From: Bradyrhizobium arachidis
GTDB lineage: Bacteria; Pseudomonadota; Alphaproteobacteria; Rhizobiales; Xanthobacteraceae
Length of the DNA: 64,000 nt
Direction of reading: 5' to 3'
Assembly (NCBI RefSeq): GCF_024758505.1
Contig: NZ_CP077970.1
Span: 7,254,001 to 7,318,000 of the forward strand
Below, one piece after another: positions 27,145 through 35,682 of the stretch. The position numbers and the translations under genes are program-made. How positions within the stretch are numbered: the first letter of the stretch is position 1; the number at the start of each line of letters is the position of its first letter. The notes beneath the pieces were generated by a model, which was given only the letters and a program-made list of their open reading frames with translations, searched no databases and was not told where the DNA came from.

Positions 27145-28209
27145 TTAGCGCTGCCGGCAGTTTGGCCCTCTTTCCCCGGTCTCCTCGACGATGACGCAGG
27201 AATCGCCGGGATCGCCATCGGGATAAGGCACACCCTTCGCGACGCGAAACGTCGCGTTCAGCGCGCTGTAGAGACCGGCCGGAAAACGTATCTTTCCAAG
27301 AACATTGAAATCCTCAGGTCGCGTCTCGGTCAGCAAGCCCTTCTCCAGCAGTTGCACGAGACCGGCTCGCGATGGAAGCACCTCGTACTTCGCTGCGGGC
27401 GCGCTCGCAACGACGGTCGAAGCGTCCATCTCAATCACGCCACCCGGAAAGAACCGCTCCATCTCGTCACGTGCCGAGCCCAGTGTGGCCCAATTGGTGA
27501 CCTTGCCGGGATCGCGCAAGATCGTGAGCCTGCCCAGGAATTTCTGTTGGAGCAGCGACTGCTGATTGCTCTTGCTGTCAGTCTTGCCGGACGGGATGCT
27601 GTAGCTGCCGACCGAGTACATCGTTGCGACCGATTGCGGCAGTTTGCCTGTCGCATTCCGAACGGTGGCCGCGCTCTGGAGCGACCCGCTCGACGGCGCT
27701 TCGGTGAAGTAGGTGAGGCAGTCCGATCGGGCGAGGAATGTGATGCGGTCACGCGAAACGCCGGTGGCACCGACCAGCGGAGGTTGCTCCGCATCTTCGC
27801 TGTTCGGACCGGTGGTTGCGCTCGCCAGCACGACCCGCTCGATCCTGTCGACCGCTCCGCTGAATTGCCAGATTGCCGGACCGTGACTCGTAATCACAAC
27901 GTAAAGCGGATTGCTTCCCGGCTCGACCACGACGCGGCCAGCAAAGATGTGATTATCCTGTGAGCCGATGGTTACGCCGGACAACGCATCCGTCTGATAG
28001 GAGCCCAAGAGCGCGACCTCGGCCACGTCGGACGCCTTTGGCATGGCACAAGCCGCCTGCTCGCCATCGCTCGCCTGCTGGATCTGAGCGGCGGGCGACG
28101 AGGTCGGTGACGCGGACGGCTGCGACCGGACAGGCGCCGAGACCGCGCACGCCAACGCGACCGTGCCGGCGATGGCTCGACACACACCCCGACAACCAAG
28201 CATGTTCAT
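27145..28209 (-). CDS. secreted protein, paralogue of the EF-hand protein upstream
   Basis: A 354-residue protein with a signal peptide (AIAGTVALACAVSAPVRS, about 12-29). From residue about 52 it matches the C-terminal 295 residues of the neighbouring 579-residue protein: ACAMPKASDVAEVALLGSYQ here against ACALPKASDTAKVVLLSAYQ there, then TDALSGVTIGSQDNHIFAGR and LYVVITSHGPAIWQFSGAVD. It lacks the EF-hand part. The domain is not one I can name. The pair lies in tandem with 31 bases between, so a duplication followed by loss or gain of the EF-hand section is likely. Confidence 0.8.
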   Translation of the reverse strand: MNMLGCRGVCRAIAGTVALACAVSAPVRSQPSASPTSSPAAQIQQASDGEQAACAMPKASDVAEVALLGSYQTDALSGVTIGSQDNHIFAGRVVVEPGSNPLYVVITSHGPAIWQFSGAVDRIERVVLASATTGPNSEDAEQPPLVGATGVSRDRITFLARSDCLTYFTEAPSSGSLQSAATVRNATGKLPQSVATMYSVGSYSIPSGKTDSKSNQQSLLQQKFLGRLTILRDPGKVTNWATLGSARDEMERFFPGGVIEMDASTVVASAPAAKYEVLPSRAGLVQLLEKGLLTETRPEDFNVLGKIRFPAGLYSALNATFRVAKGVPYPDGDPGDSCVIVEETGERGPNCRQR

Positions 28210-28240
28210 TGTTCCAAGAGAACCGCGATGAGAACCGCGA

Positions 28241-29980
28241 TCAGCGGCATGCTCCGCCGCCCTTGCGTTCGCCCGTCTCTTCCAGGACGACGCAGGAATG
28301 GCCGGGATCGCCGTCGGGATACGGCGCCCCCCTCATGACCAGGAACGTGGCCGAGTGCGCTCCAGCGAGACCCGCCGGAAATCGTATCTTCTGGCGCACG
28401 ATATATTCGCCGCTGCGGTTCTGGGTCAGCAGGCCCTTGGCCAGCAACTGAACGAGACCCGCCTGCGATGGCAACACCTCATAGGCAGCAACCGGAGCGC
28501 TGGCGACGACGGCGTTGGGATCTATCTCGATCACGCCTCCCGGGTAGAAGCGTTCCATCTCGTCACGGGCCCGGCTCGGCCCGGCCTGGACGATGACGTT
28601 GCTGAGATTGCCGATGATGTTGAGCGTCCCCTGGCTCTTCTGAATGATGAGCGGCTGCCGTTGGTCCCCGACTGATGCGATCTTGCCCGACGGGATGCTG
28701 AAGCTCGCGACCGAATATTTCGTCGCGACCACATCTGGCCGTTTGCCCGTTGCATTGTTGACGACGCCGGAGGCTTGCAGCGACGCACTCGACGGCGCCT
28801 CACTGAAATAGCTGAGGCAATTCGACCGAGAGAAGAACGTGATGCGGTCACGCGGGATTCCGGTGGCACCCACCAGCGACGGCTGACGTGCATCGCCGCT
28901 GTTCGGCCCGGTCCGGGAACTCGTCATCACCAGTCGCTCGACGCGTTCAACCGCCCCGCTGAATTGCCAGATGGTCGGACCGTAGCTCGCAATGACGACA
29001 TAGAGCGGTTCGCTGCCCGGCTCGATCTCGACGCGGCCCGCATGCACCTCATTGTCCTGGGAGCCGATGGTCACGCTCGACAATGCATCGGTTTGATAGG
29101 CGCTCAAGAGCACGACCTTGGCCGTATCGGAGGCCTTCGGCAGGGCGCAAGCGGCCCGCTCGGCATCGAGTGCCTCTTGCTTCTTTCGAGCAATCTCGGC
29201 CTGCTCGGCCAGCCGCTTCTGTGCGGCCGCAGCCGCGTCGCTACGGACTTTTGCGTCGGGGGGCTCGGGCTTGCGGCGGTAGTCCGCCAGTTCCTGCTGC
29301 GAGACCTTGCCGTCATTGTCAGAATCGATCTTGCGGAACAGCGCCTCGCCCTCCGCCTGGTAGTCGGCAAGCGAGAGCTCGCCGGATGGCGCCAACTTCA
29401 CCGCATCACTCGCGCGTCCGGACAGGCCGGCGCCCGCGAACGCGCGCGTCACGTCGGGACGGCTGGTATAGGACGCTTCCGCGATCGTCACCTTGCCATC
29501 CTTGTCGGCATCAAGGGCCATGACCGAACGGACGAGCCGTTCGATTTGCTCCTCGATCCCAAGCCCGGATGCATTGAGCCTGGAGAGCGCGAGCTGCCCC
29601 CTCATGTCGTATTTCGCGCCCCTGCGCGCCTCGTCTTCCGTGACCGCGCCGTCGCCATCGAGGTCATAGCGCAGCACGCCGGTCAGGGAGACCGTCCGCA
29701 TCTGGATTTTCTCCATCAATGCATGAAGGTCCGCATCCTGTTGCGTGAGCTTGCCGTCGCCGTCGGCGTCGAGCTGAACGAACTGGTTCCGCAACTGGTC
29801 GAGGTAGCGATTGAGATCCATCCCCGCGTAGATTTGCGGGAGCAGGGTCTGGTCAGCTTGCGACAAGGGCGGCGGCGCGGCCGACGGCTGCTGCGACCAC
29901 GCGGGAACCGAAACGGCGAACACCAGCGCAACCGTGCCGACGATAGTGCGGGTCAATCTCCGACCACGATGCATGTTCAT
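28241..29980 (-). CDS. secreted EF-hand protein with unknown C-terminal domain
   Basis: A 579-residue protein. The signal peptide is TIVGTVALVFAVSVPAWS (12-29). Four EF-hand loops are DADGDGKLTQQD (71-82), DLDGDGAVTEDE (106-117), DADKDGKVTIAE (157-168) and DSDNDGKVSQQE (219-230); all have good Ca2+ ligand spacing. A short coiled segment (AAAQKRLAEQAEIARKKQEA) leads into a C-terminal domain from about 283 that is shared with the downstream paralogue. It is probably periplasmic or extracellular and calcium-binding. The C-terminal function is unknown. The start has CTGGAGAG just upstream. Confidence 0.85.
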   Translation of the reverse strand: MNMHRGRRLTRTIVGTVALVFAVSVPAWSQQPSAAPPPLSQADQTLLPQIYAGMDLNRYLDQLRNQFVQLDADGDGKLTQQDADLHALMEKIQMRTVSLTGVLRYDLDGDGAVTEDEARRGAKYDMRGQLALSRLNASGLGIEEQIERLVRSVMALDADKDGKVTIAEASYTSRPDVTRAFAGAGLSGRASDAVKLAPSGELSLADYQAEGEALFRKIDSDNDGKVSQQELADYRRKPEPPDAKVRSDAAAAAQKRLAEQAEIARKKQEALDAERAACALPKASDTAKVVLLSAYQTDALSSVTIGSQDNEVHAGRVEIEPGSEPLYVVIASYGPTIWQFSGAVERVERLVMTSSRTGPNSGDARQPSLVGATGIPRDRITFFSRSNCLSYFSEAPSSASLQASGVVNNATGKRPDVVATKYSVASFSIPSGKIASVGDQRQPLIIQKSQGTLNIIGNLSNVIVQAGPSRARDEMERFYPGGVIEIDPNAVVASAPVAAYEVLPSQAGLVQLLAKGLLTQNRSGEYIVRQKIRFPAGLAGAHSATFLVMRGAPYPDGDPGHSCVVLEETGERKGGGACR

Positions 29981-30339
29981 CTCTCCAGGAGGCCGATGCC
30001 AATATGGAAGAGATGTATCTGATACAAGGTGCTACTTTTTGTTGAACGCGGAAGGGTAAATACTCCTTTGCCGCGCTGACACAATTTGCACTCGACGCGG
30101 CCCGCAGCCGGACACCGTATGTGTGCGATCTGGGAGGCGCGCCGGCATGGCAGCAGAATAGTCCAATCATTCAGACCTTGTAGGGTGGGCAAAGGCGCCC
30201 TTGCGCCGTGCCCACCACCTTCCTCGACCTATGCAGAAGTGGTGGGCACGCTCCGCTTTGCCCACCCTACGATACCTTGAACGCGACTGCCCTGAGGACT
30301 AGATTCACCCGATCAGCTCTCGTCTTGATGGGGCGAGCC
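29981..30339. other. 359-base intergenic region with family C repeat
   Basis: It holds the promoter region of the EF-hand gene (A/T-rich around 30020-30065) and a family C repeat at 30180-30270. I see no additional gene. Frames that open here are repeat-derived. Confidence 0.5.
30180..30270. repeat. palindromic intergenic repeat, family C copy 1
   Basis: It begins GTAGGGTGGGCAAAGGCGCC and ends GCTTTGCCCACCCTAC. The centre has GTGCCCACCAC paired with GTGGTGGGCAC. Copy 2 (32990-33098) shares this layout but with GGGTTA in place of GGGCAA. Confidence 0.85.
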
Positions 30340-30666
30340 ATGCGACGCCAGTCCGAGTCACTGCTGCTCCTGCCGCTGCTGCCGATCTTCCTCGCCGGCA
30401 TGTTTCCGATGCTGCTGATCGGCCTGCTGGGCTTTGCCGGCCTCGCGTTGTTCGGCGTGCTCCTGATCTGCACGGGGCTTGCAAGCGGGATCGAGGCGCG
30501 CGACGCCTATAGTCTCGACGTCATCACCCACGGCTATGCGAAGCGGTCGGAACGCGCCGTGCAGGCCTCCGATTTGCATGCGGCGACGCGGCTCGCCTGG
30601 ATGCTGGAGGCCGCCGGCATCGCCGTGATCATCACTGCCGTCCTCGGCTTCCTCTATTTCGGCTGA
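30340..30666 (+). CDS. small multi-pass membrane protein
   Basis: A 108-residue protein with hydrophobic segments LLLLPLLPIFLAGMFPMLLI and LGFAGLALFGVLLICTGLAS (about residues 6-47) and a C-terminal one (AAGIAVIITAVLGFLYFG). A polar middle (EARDAYSLDVITHGYAKRSE) separates them. The ATG at 30340 is preferred because GGGGCGAG precedes it; an ATG four codons earlier (30328) is possible, and the longer frame from 30208 begins inside a repeat. No family recognised. Confidence 0.65.
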   Translation: MRRQSESLLLLPLLPIFLAGMFPMLLIGLLGFAGLALFGVLLICTGLASGIEARDAYSLDVITHGYAKRSERAVQASDLHAATRLAWMLEAAGIAVIITAVLGFLYFG

Positions 30667-30802
30667 TCTGCGCGTAGCGCAGGACCCACTTCACCAATTC
30701 GTCGGTTGCGCCTGCCGCTTGCATTCGGGCAAGAGGATGACGCCTCGCGGCGCCGATGCCGCAACCAAAAGTCCGACAAACGAGAACTGGGGGATTTTTT
30801 TG

Positions 30803-31489
30803 ATGCTCAAATTCTACTTCAACGGATCGCCGAACCCGACCAAGGTCGCGCTTTATCTGGAAGAGGCCGCCCTGCCCTTCGAGCCAGTGGCGATCGACAC
30901 CCGCAGGGGCCAGCAGTTCACCCCCGACTTCCTCAAGATCAACCCGAACGCCAAAGTGCCTGCTATCGACGACGACGGCACGATCGTCTTCGATAGCAAC
31001 GCCATCCTGCTCTATCTCGCCGAGACAACCGGCAAATTCCTGCCCGCCCCCGCCGTGCGTGGGCAGACGCTGTCCTGGCTGATGTTCGTCGCCACCGGCC
31101 TCGGCCCCTATTCCGGACAGGCCGTGCACTTCCGGCACTTTTCGCCGAAGGACCAGAACCACGACTACGCGCACAATCGCTATCAGTTCGAGGGACACCG
31201 CCACTACAAGGTGCTCGACGATCACCTCGCCAAGAACCGCTACATGGTCGGCGATGCCTATTCGATCGTCGACATGGCGCTGTGGGGCTGGGCCCGCATG
31301 GCGGCCTTCGTGCTCGGCGAGGATGCACCTAGCAAGTATCCGAACGTCAAGCGGCTGGTCGACGAGATCTCTGCGCGCCCTGCCGCCGCACGCGCCATCG
31401 CGCTGAAGGACAAGTTCACCTTCAAGGCCGAGATGGACGACGAGGCCCGCGGCAACATGTTCAAGCACATGACGACCAAAGTGGCTTGA
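30803..31489 (+). CDS. glutathione S-transferase family protein
   Basis: A 228-residue GST. The N-terminal thioredoxin-like domain (MLKFYFNGSPNPTKVALYLE) has the Ser/Asn region typical of the beta/theta-like classes. The GSH-contact motif is PNAKVPAIDDDGTIVFDSNA, with VPA and the DSNAI turn. The C-terminal helical domain covers about 90-228 with the N-cap box YSIVDMALWGW. The start at 30803 is preceded by TGGGGGA at 9 bases. It resembles YghU/YfcG-type GSTs in gross layout. Substrate unknown. Confidence 0.92.
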   Translation: MLKFYFNGSPNPTKVALYLEEAALPFEPVAIDTRRGQQFTPDFLKINPNAKVPAIDDDGTIVFDSNAILLYLAETTGKFLPAPAVRGQTLSWLMFVATGLGPYSGQAVHFRHFSPKDQNHDYAHNRYQFEGHRHYKVLDDHLAKNRYMVGDAYSIVDMALWGWARMAAFVLGEDAPSKYPNVKRLVDEISARPAAARAIALKDKFTFKAEMDDEARGNMFKHMTTKVA

Positions 31490-31500
31490 TCGGCCACCCA

Positions 31501-31535
31501 CGTTCCGGGGCCACGCAAGTGCGCCCCGGAACGAC
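31501..31535. repeat. short repeat related to family A
   Basis: CGTTCCGGGGCCACGCAAGT followed by GCGCCCCGGAACG forms inverted ends over 35 bases between convergent genes. It looks like a shortened or diverged family A element and may serve as a bidirectional terminator. Confidence 0.6.
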
Positions 31536-31542
31536 GACAAGC

Positions 31543-31986
31543 TTATGCGACCGCCGATGTCTCCGCTTGCGGAAACGGCCCGAGCGCCTTCTCGGTCAGG
31601 ATCGAGTCGCAATATTCCCTGATCTCCTTGATCTTGCCGTCCTCGATCCGGAACACCAGGCAGTAGTCGTTGTCGTAGCGGGCGCCCTCCTTGGTGACGT
31701 TGTCGCCCTTGGCCTCGACCACGACGATGTCGCCGTCGGCGATGAAGCGGTGGGCGACGGTGCGTGTGCGGTCGACGAGACGCGTGCGGACGTGACCGTG
31801 CAAATCGTTGAGGATGGACTCCTTGCCCGCGAAGGTGCGCGACCAGGAATATTGGCCGGTCACGACCCATCTGGCGTCGTCGGCGAGGCTTGCCGCGAAC
31901 AGCGCGCGGTCGCGCGCGGCCGGGTCGGGATTGGCAGCGGCGGCAAAGATATCCTGCATCAGTTTCTTGTTGGTTGCAGTGCTCAT
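31543..31986 (-). CDS. NTF2/SnoaL-like protein
   Basis: A 147-residue alpha+beta barrel protein of the SnoaL/NTF2 type. The pattern is an N-terminal helix (NKKLMQDIFAAAANPDPAAR), a strand around DARWVVTGQYSWSRTFAGKE, then VAHRFIADGDIVVVEAKGD and YCLVFRIEDGKIKEIREYCD. Members are small-molecule isomerases, hydrolases or binding proteins. It is divergent from the LysR gene, so it is a likely target of that regulator. Substrate unknown. Confidence 0.82.
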   Translation of the reverse strand: MSTATNKKLMQDIFAAAANPDPAARDRALFAASLADDARWVVTGQYSWSRTFAGKESILNDLHGHVRTRLVDRTRTVAHRFIADGDIVVVEAKGDNVTKEGARYDNDYCLVFRIEDGKIKEIREYCDSILTEKALGPFPQAETSAVA

Positions 31987-32054
31987 GTCTCTTGCTCCGT
32001 TGGTGAGTTCGCCAAGGGATCATCGTCGTGCGAGCAACATTCTTCCAATCGATA

Positions 32055-32075
32055 GTGAATATGATATCTATTCAC
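32055..32075. promoter_or_regulatory. LysR-type operator (GTGAATA-N7-TATTCAC)
   Basis: A perfect 7-bp inverted repeat with a TGATATC spacer, inside the 92-base divergent gap between the NTF2-like gene and the LysR gene. It ends 3 bases before the LysR ATG. The layout fits autoregulation and control of the divergent gene. Confidence 0.65.
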
Positions 32076-32078
32076 CTG

Positions 32079-32993
32079 ATGAATTTGAATGCGCTTGACC
32101 TCAATTTGCTGACCGCGCTCGACGCGCTGCTGCGCGAGGCGAACGTCAGCCGCGCCGCCCTGCGGATAGGCCTGTCGCAGCCGGCGGCGAGCCACGCGCT
32201 GCAGCGGCTGCGCGACATCTTTGGCGATCCGCTCCTGGTGCGGACCGGCGCGCGGATGGAGCTGACGCCGCGGGCGCAGGCGCTGCGCGCACCGCTGGCC
32301 CAGGCGCTCGACCAGGTCCGCGGCCTGTTCGTGCCTGATGACTTCGACGCCGCGCGTAGCGAGCGGCATTTTCGCCTGATGATGCCGGACCTCGCGGTCG
32401 AGCTTTTGATGCCGCCGCTGATGGCCAAAGTGACGCGGCTTGCGCCCAACGTCCGCATCGAGGTGGTGCCGTGGCGGGGACCGGCGATCTTCCACGCCGA
32501 GTTCGCCCGCACCATCGACCTCGTTATCTCGATCGGCAACGCCTTCAGGGGATTTCACCGCCAGCCGCTCTACACCGACAGCGACGCGCTCGCGGTGCGG
32601 CGCGGCCATCCGCTCGGCGCAAAACTGAAGCGGCGCGATGCGTTCCTCGAAGCACGCCACGTCGCGGTGATCATCCGCGGCCAGAGTGAGGATTTGATCG
32701 ACACCTGGCTGCGAGCCAAGGGCGTCGAACGGCACATCGCGCTGGTCGTGCCCGGCTACATCGAAGCACTGCACGTCGCGGCCCGCACCGACCTCGTCGC
32801 CTTCGTGCCGCGGCGGCTGATCGGCGCGCTCGCGAAGCAACTGTCGCTCACGGCCGTGACACCACCGCTCGACCCGGGCATCGACGAGCAGTTCATGTTC
32901 TATCCGACCCGCGCGCAGATGGATCCCGGTTCGATCTGGCTCAGGCGGCTGATGCTGGAGACGGGGCGGGAATTGGAGAAGAGAACCTCGTAG
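32079..32993 (+). CDS. LysR family transcriptional regulator
   Basis: A 304-residue LysR-type regulator. The helix-turn-helix covers MNLNALDLNLLTALDALLRE through VSRAALRIGLSQPAASHALQ and RLRDIFGDPLLVRTG. The effector domain spans about 90-300 (FRLMMPDLAVELLMPPL...). The ATG at 32079 is chosen because the conserved N-terminus begins there; there is no clear ribosome site, and two upstream in-frame starts lie inside the operator. It is divergent from the NTF2-like gene. The subfamily resembles NodD/LinR-like regulators in its N-terminus. The effector is unknown. Confidence 0.92.
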   Translation: MNLNALDLNLLTALDALLREANVSRAALRIGLSQPAASHALQRLRDIFGDPLLVRTGARMELTPRAQALRAPLAQALDQVRGLFVPDDFDAARSERHFRLMMPDLAVELLMPPLMAKVTRLAPNVRIEVVPWRGPAIFHAEFARTIDLVISIGNAFRGFHRQPLYTDSDALAVRRGHPLGAKLKRRDAFLEARHVAVIIRGQSEDLIDTWLRAKGVERHIALVVPGYIEALHVAARTDLVAFVPRRLIGALAKQLSLTAVTPPLDPGIDEQFMFYPTRAQMDPGSIWLRRLMLETGRELEKRTS

Positions 32994-33098
32994 GTGGGTT
33001 AGCCCTGCGGATGCGCGAAGCGCAGTCCGCTCGGCGTAACCCACCACTTCTGTCGTCGCGAGAGAAGAGGTGGGTTACGCTACGCTAACCCACCCTAC
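32990..33098. repeat. palindromic intergenic repeat, family C copy 2
   Basis: It begins GTAGGTGGGTTAGCCCTGCG and ends GCTACGCTAACCCACCCTAC. Inner arms are GTAACCCACCAC and GAGGTGGGTTAC. The element provides the TAG stop codon of the LysR gene (32991-32993), so it is inserted right at the gene end. Confidence 0.85.
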
Positions 33099-33113
33099 TT
33101 TTTCCGGACTGCG

Positions 33114-33734
33114 TTAGACCTTCTCCGCATCCAACACCTTCCGCACCGCGGGCCGCTCCGCCATCCGCTTGAAATGGTCCGCAACCTTCGGCGTCGCCTT
33201 GATGTCGACGCCGTCGCCTTCGAGCCATTGCGCGATGGTGAAGAGATAGGGATCGCAGATCGTGTAGCTCTCGCCCATCACCCACGGCCCCCTGAACATC
33301 TTCTGCTCGATGAGGGCAAAGCAGCCGCCGACGGTCTTCGGGATCATGCGCTTCATGTCGGCAAAGGAGCTTTCCTCGCTCGCCCAGCGCGCGCCGCGCA
33401 GCTTGTGGGCGTGGGCAACATGCACGGTGGAGCAGAGATAGGAGTTGAACGACTGCACCTCGGCAAAGGCAAAGACGTCGTCGAACGGCGCGAGCTTCGC
33501 CTTGGGGAAGGTCTGCGCGATATAGGCGAGCATCGCCGGGGTCTCGGTCAGGACGCCGCGCTTCGTCACCAGCGACGGCACGCGCGCCTTCGGGTTGATC
33601 TCGAGATATTCCGGGCTGTTCTGCTGGTTGGCCTTGAAGTAGAGCCGTTCGGTCGTGTAGTCGGCGCCGGCCTCTTCCAGGGCGATGTGGGAGGCGAGCG
33701 CGCAGGTGCCGGGGGCGTAGTAGAGCTTCAACAT
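33114..33734 (-). CDS. glutathione S-transferase
   Basis: A 206-residue beta-class-like GST. The N-terminus MLKLYYAPGTCALASHIALE carries the beta-class Cys (CALA) that bonds glutathione. The cis-Pro motif is ARVPSLVTKRGVLTETPAML with ET for gamma-Glu binding. The C-terminal helical domain has YTICDPYLFTIAQWLEGDGV with the N-cap. It lies downstream of the NTF2-like and XRE genes on the same strand (gap 63 bases) and may be in their operon. A role in xenobiotic or peroxide detoxification is inferred. Confidence 0.93.
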   Translation of the reverse strand: MLKLYYAPGTCALASHIALEEAGADYTTERLYFKANQQNSPEYLEINPKARVPSLVTKRGVLTETPAMLAYIAQTFPKAKLAPFDDVFAFAEVQSFNSYLCSTVHVAHAHKLRGARWASEESSFADMKRMIPKTVGGCFALIEQKMFRGPWVMGESYTICDPYLFTIAQWLEGDGVDIKATPKVADHFKRMAERPAVRKVLDAEKV

Positions 33735-33797
33735 GTCGGACCTCGTGCGAAAGTTGGACGTTAGCGGCGGCGACGCGCGCCGTCTACCCTCGGCGCT

Positions 33798-34271
33798 TCA
33801 GCGCCCGCGCGGCTGAAGCTTGCCGTCGATGTAGACGCTCACGATCGTGTCATCAGCGGGATAGTGCTCCGGCGCCACCGCCGTGAGCTGCGCCTGGATG
33901 CATGTCCAGACGCCGTTCTCGCGCAGATATGTATCGGTGTACATGGTCATGCCGGTGACGTCCTTGCCGTCGCGGCGCCGAATGTGCTTGTTGGTGGAGC
34001 GCACCAGGGCGACGTCGCCGATGACGGTGATGAGCTCGTCGCGCACGTCCCAATAGATGATGACTTTTGGATCGAACGCGGTGGCCCAGTATTTCAGATA
34101 GCTGGCGCGATCCCAGCGCTGGCCTGTCGGCCAGATGTTGATGAAGTCGGAATGCAGCAGCGCGTCGTGCGAAGCGACGTCGCTGGTCACGAAATTATGG
34201 ATGAAGCGGGCGTTGATCGCACGCAGCTCGTCCATGACCGTCGATGGATGACTAACCGTAGCTGAATGCAT
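33798..34271 (-). CDS. NTF2/SnoaL-like protein (DUF4440 type)
   Basis: A 157-residue protein of the SnoaL-like/DUF4440 type: helix MDELRAINARFIHNFVTSDV, DALLHSDFINIWPTGQRWD, then DVRDELITVIGDVALVRSTN and TMYTDTYLRENGVWTCIQAQ. The start at 34271 has GGGAG 8 bases upstream. It overlaps the end of the XRE gene by 20 bases, so the two are coupled. The regulator and this protein are likely a functional pair. Ligand or substrate unknown. Confidence 0.85.
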   Translation of the reverse strand: MHSATVSHPSTVMDELRAINARFIHNFVTSDVASHDALLHSDFINIWPTGQRWDRASYLKYWATAFDPKVIIYWDVRDELITVIGDVALVRSTNKHIRRRDGKDVTGMTMYTDTYLRENGVWTCIQAQLTAVAPEHYPADDTIVSVYIDGKLQPRGR

Positions 34272-35112
34272 GCTGGTCTCCCGTGTCTGAAGCGGCGAGT
34301 TGGCGTGCCATCTCGGCGGTCGCCTCGTCGGCCGGAAAGAAGCATTCAATCTTGATCTGCTGGAGCACCGCATCCGTCGGCATCGCCAGCGTCGTGAACG
34401 TCGAGAAGAACGACAGCCGATAGTCGCCCTTGGCGAGCTGCATCGTCATGACCGGAGACGACGCCGACGCGTGGCCGGGAAGCCGCCACTCGGCCGACAC
34501 GCCGGGATAGGCCGAGATCTCGTCGAGCAGTTTTGCCGACGCGCGGCTGCCTTGCGCGACTTCGCGATGCAGGATGCGGATCAACTGCCCCGCGAACTCC
34601 GCCCAGTTCACCATGAACTGCCTGAGGCCCCCGGGGTGAAAGACGGCATGCATGGCGTTGTTGCCGAGGTCGCCTTCCATGTCGAAGGCATCGCGGAACG
34701 GCATGAGCAACCGCGACGATCCCCGATTGCGCATGCGGACGTCCCAGTGACCGTCGATGACGATGCCCGGATACGGCTCCTGCTGCCGCAGCATGAAGTC
34801 CAGCGCCTGCCGCACCGGCTGCAAATTTTCCGCTGCCAGTCCCTTGTCGCCATAGGGCGGCACGAAACCGGCCGCGACGTGCAGCGCATTCCGCTCCTCC
34901 AGCGGCAAATCGAGGACGCTGCCGAGGAGCTGCACCATGTCCCGGCTCGGCTGCGAGCGCCCGGTCTCCAGGAAGCACAGGTGCCTCGCGGACACGTTGG
35001 CATCGCTCGCGAGCTCGATCTGGGTGAGACGCCGCACATTGCGCCAATGCTTCAGCAGGCTGCTGAAATGCCCGCTCGCGACGTCCTGCGAATTCTGGGT
35101 TGGCTCGCTCAT
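34252..35112 (-). CDS. XRE family regulator with MmyB-like ligand domain
   Basis: A 286-residue protein. Residues about 15-75 form an XRE helix-turn-helix (LLKHWRNVRRLTQIELASDA, VSARHLCFLETGRSQPSRDM). The rest matches the MmyB-like ligand-binding region (YPGIVIDGHWDVRMRNRGSS, then FHPGGLRQFMVNWAEFAGQL and LSFFSTFTTLAMPTD), a PAS-like fold that in relatives binds fatty acids. It is divergent from a third NTF2-like gene. A TTAC/GTAA pair at about 35149-35163 in the gap could be its site, with low confidence. Confidence 0.9.
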   Translation of the reverse strand: MSEPTQNSQDVASGHFSSLLKHWRNVRRLTQIELASDANVSARHLCFLETGRSQPSRDMVQLLGSVLDLPLEERNALHVAAGFVPPYGDKGLAAENLQPVRQALDFMLRQQEPYPGIVIDGHWDVRMRNRGSSRLLMPFRDAFDMEGDLGNNAMHAVFHPGGLRQFMVNWAEFAGQLIRILHREVAQGSRASAKLLDEISAYPGVSAEWRLPGHASASSPVMTMQLAKGDYRLSFFSTFTTLAMPTDAVLQQIKIECFFPADEATAEMARQLAASDTGDQHAFSYG

Positions 35113-35217
35113 GGAGGCGCAATCTAGACCATCAGGTCAGAAGGGCAATTACCTCGGATGTAAGTGACCCGCTGCCAATTCCCTGCGACAGTCGCGCTGC
35201 AACGGTGGAGAGCAATC

Positions 35218-35592
35218 ATGGGCCATGATGCAATCGCTGACGTCGTGACCGCCTATATGGCGGCGTGGAACGAGCCCGACTCGACACGCAGACAGGCCTT
35301 GCTCGCACAGTGCTGGAGCGATGACGGCGTCTATGTCGATCCCAGCGTCTCGCTTGCGGGGCGCGATGCGCTCGCGGGTCATATCGCCAAGGTGCAGGCC
35401 CATAGGCCTGGTGCCCGGCTCGAATTCATGAGCGGTATCGATGTCCACCACGACGTGCTCCGCTTCCTCTGGCGCCTGGTGCGCGCGGACGGGTCGTGCG
35501 GCGACACCTCGATCGATTTTGGCCAGGTCGGCGCCGACGGCAGGTTGGTGAAGATCGTCGGCTTCTTCGGGGCCGCACCGGCGCCCCGATAG
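35218..35592 (+). CDS. NTF2/SnoaL-like protein
   Basis: A 124-residue SnoaL-like protein: IADVVTAYMAAWNEPDSTRR, then QCWSDDGVYVDPSVSLAGRD with the typical D-x-P strand, and DVLRFLWRLVRADGSCGDTS. The start at 35218 is supported by GTGGAGAG 5-12 bases upstream. It is the third NTF2-like gene within 4 kb. It lies 90 bases before the FAD monooxygenase gene on the same strand and is likely cotranscribed. Function unknown; a hydrolase or isomerase role next to a monooxygenase is plausible. Confidence 0.84.
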   Translation: MGHDAIADVVTAYMAAWNEPDSTRRQALLAQCWSDDGVYVDPSVSLAGRDALAGHIAKVQAHRPGARLEFMSGIDVHHDVLRFLWRLVRADGSCGDTSIDFGQVGADGRLVKIVGFFGAAPAPR

Positions 35593-35682
35593 GGTCCGCA
35601 CGGAACGGCCTGCGGCTGTCTTCGCAGTTGCCCCCTGCACCTCTCCATGTCATGACCCCCCGCAAGAGTATGGGGGAGTGAG

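Noticed and set aside
30632..32023. A 463-codon minus-strand frame spanning the GST and NTF2-like genes
   Set aside because: It runs through two recognised genes in other frames and a repeat, with no coherent domain.
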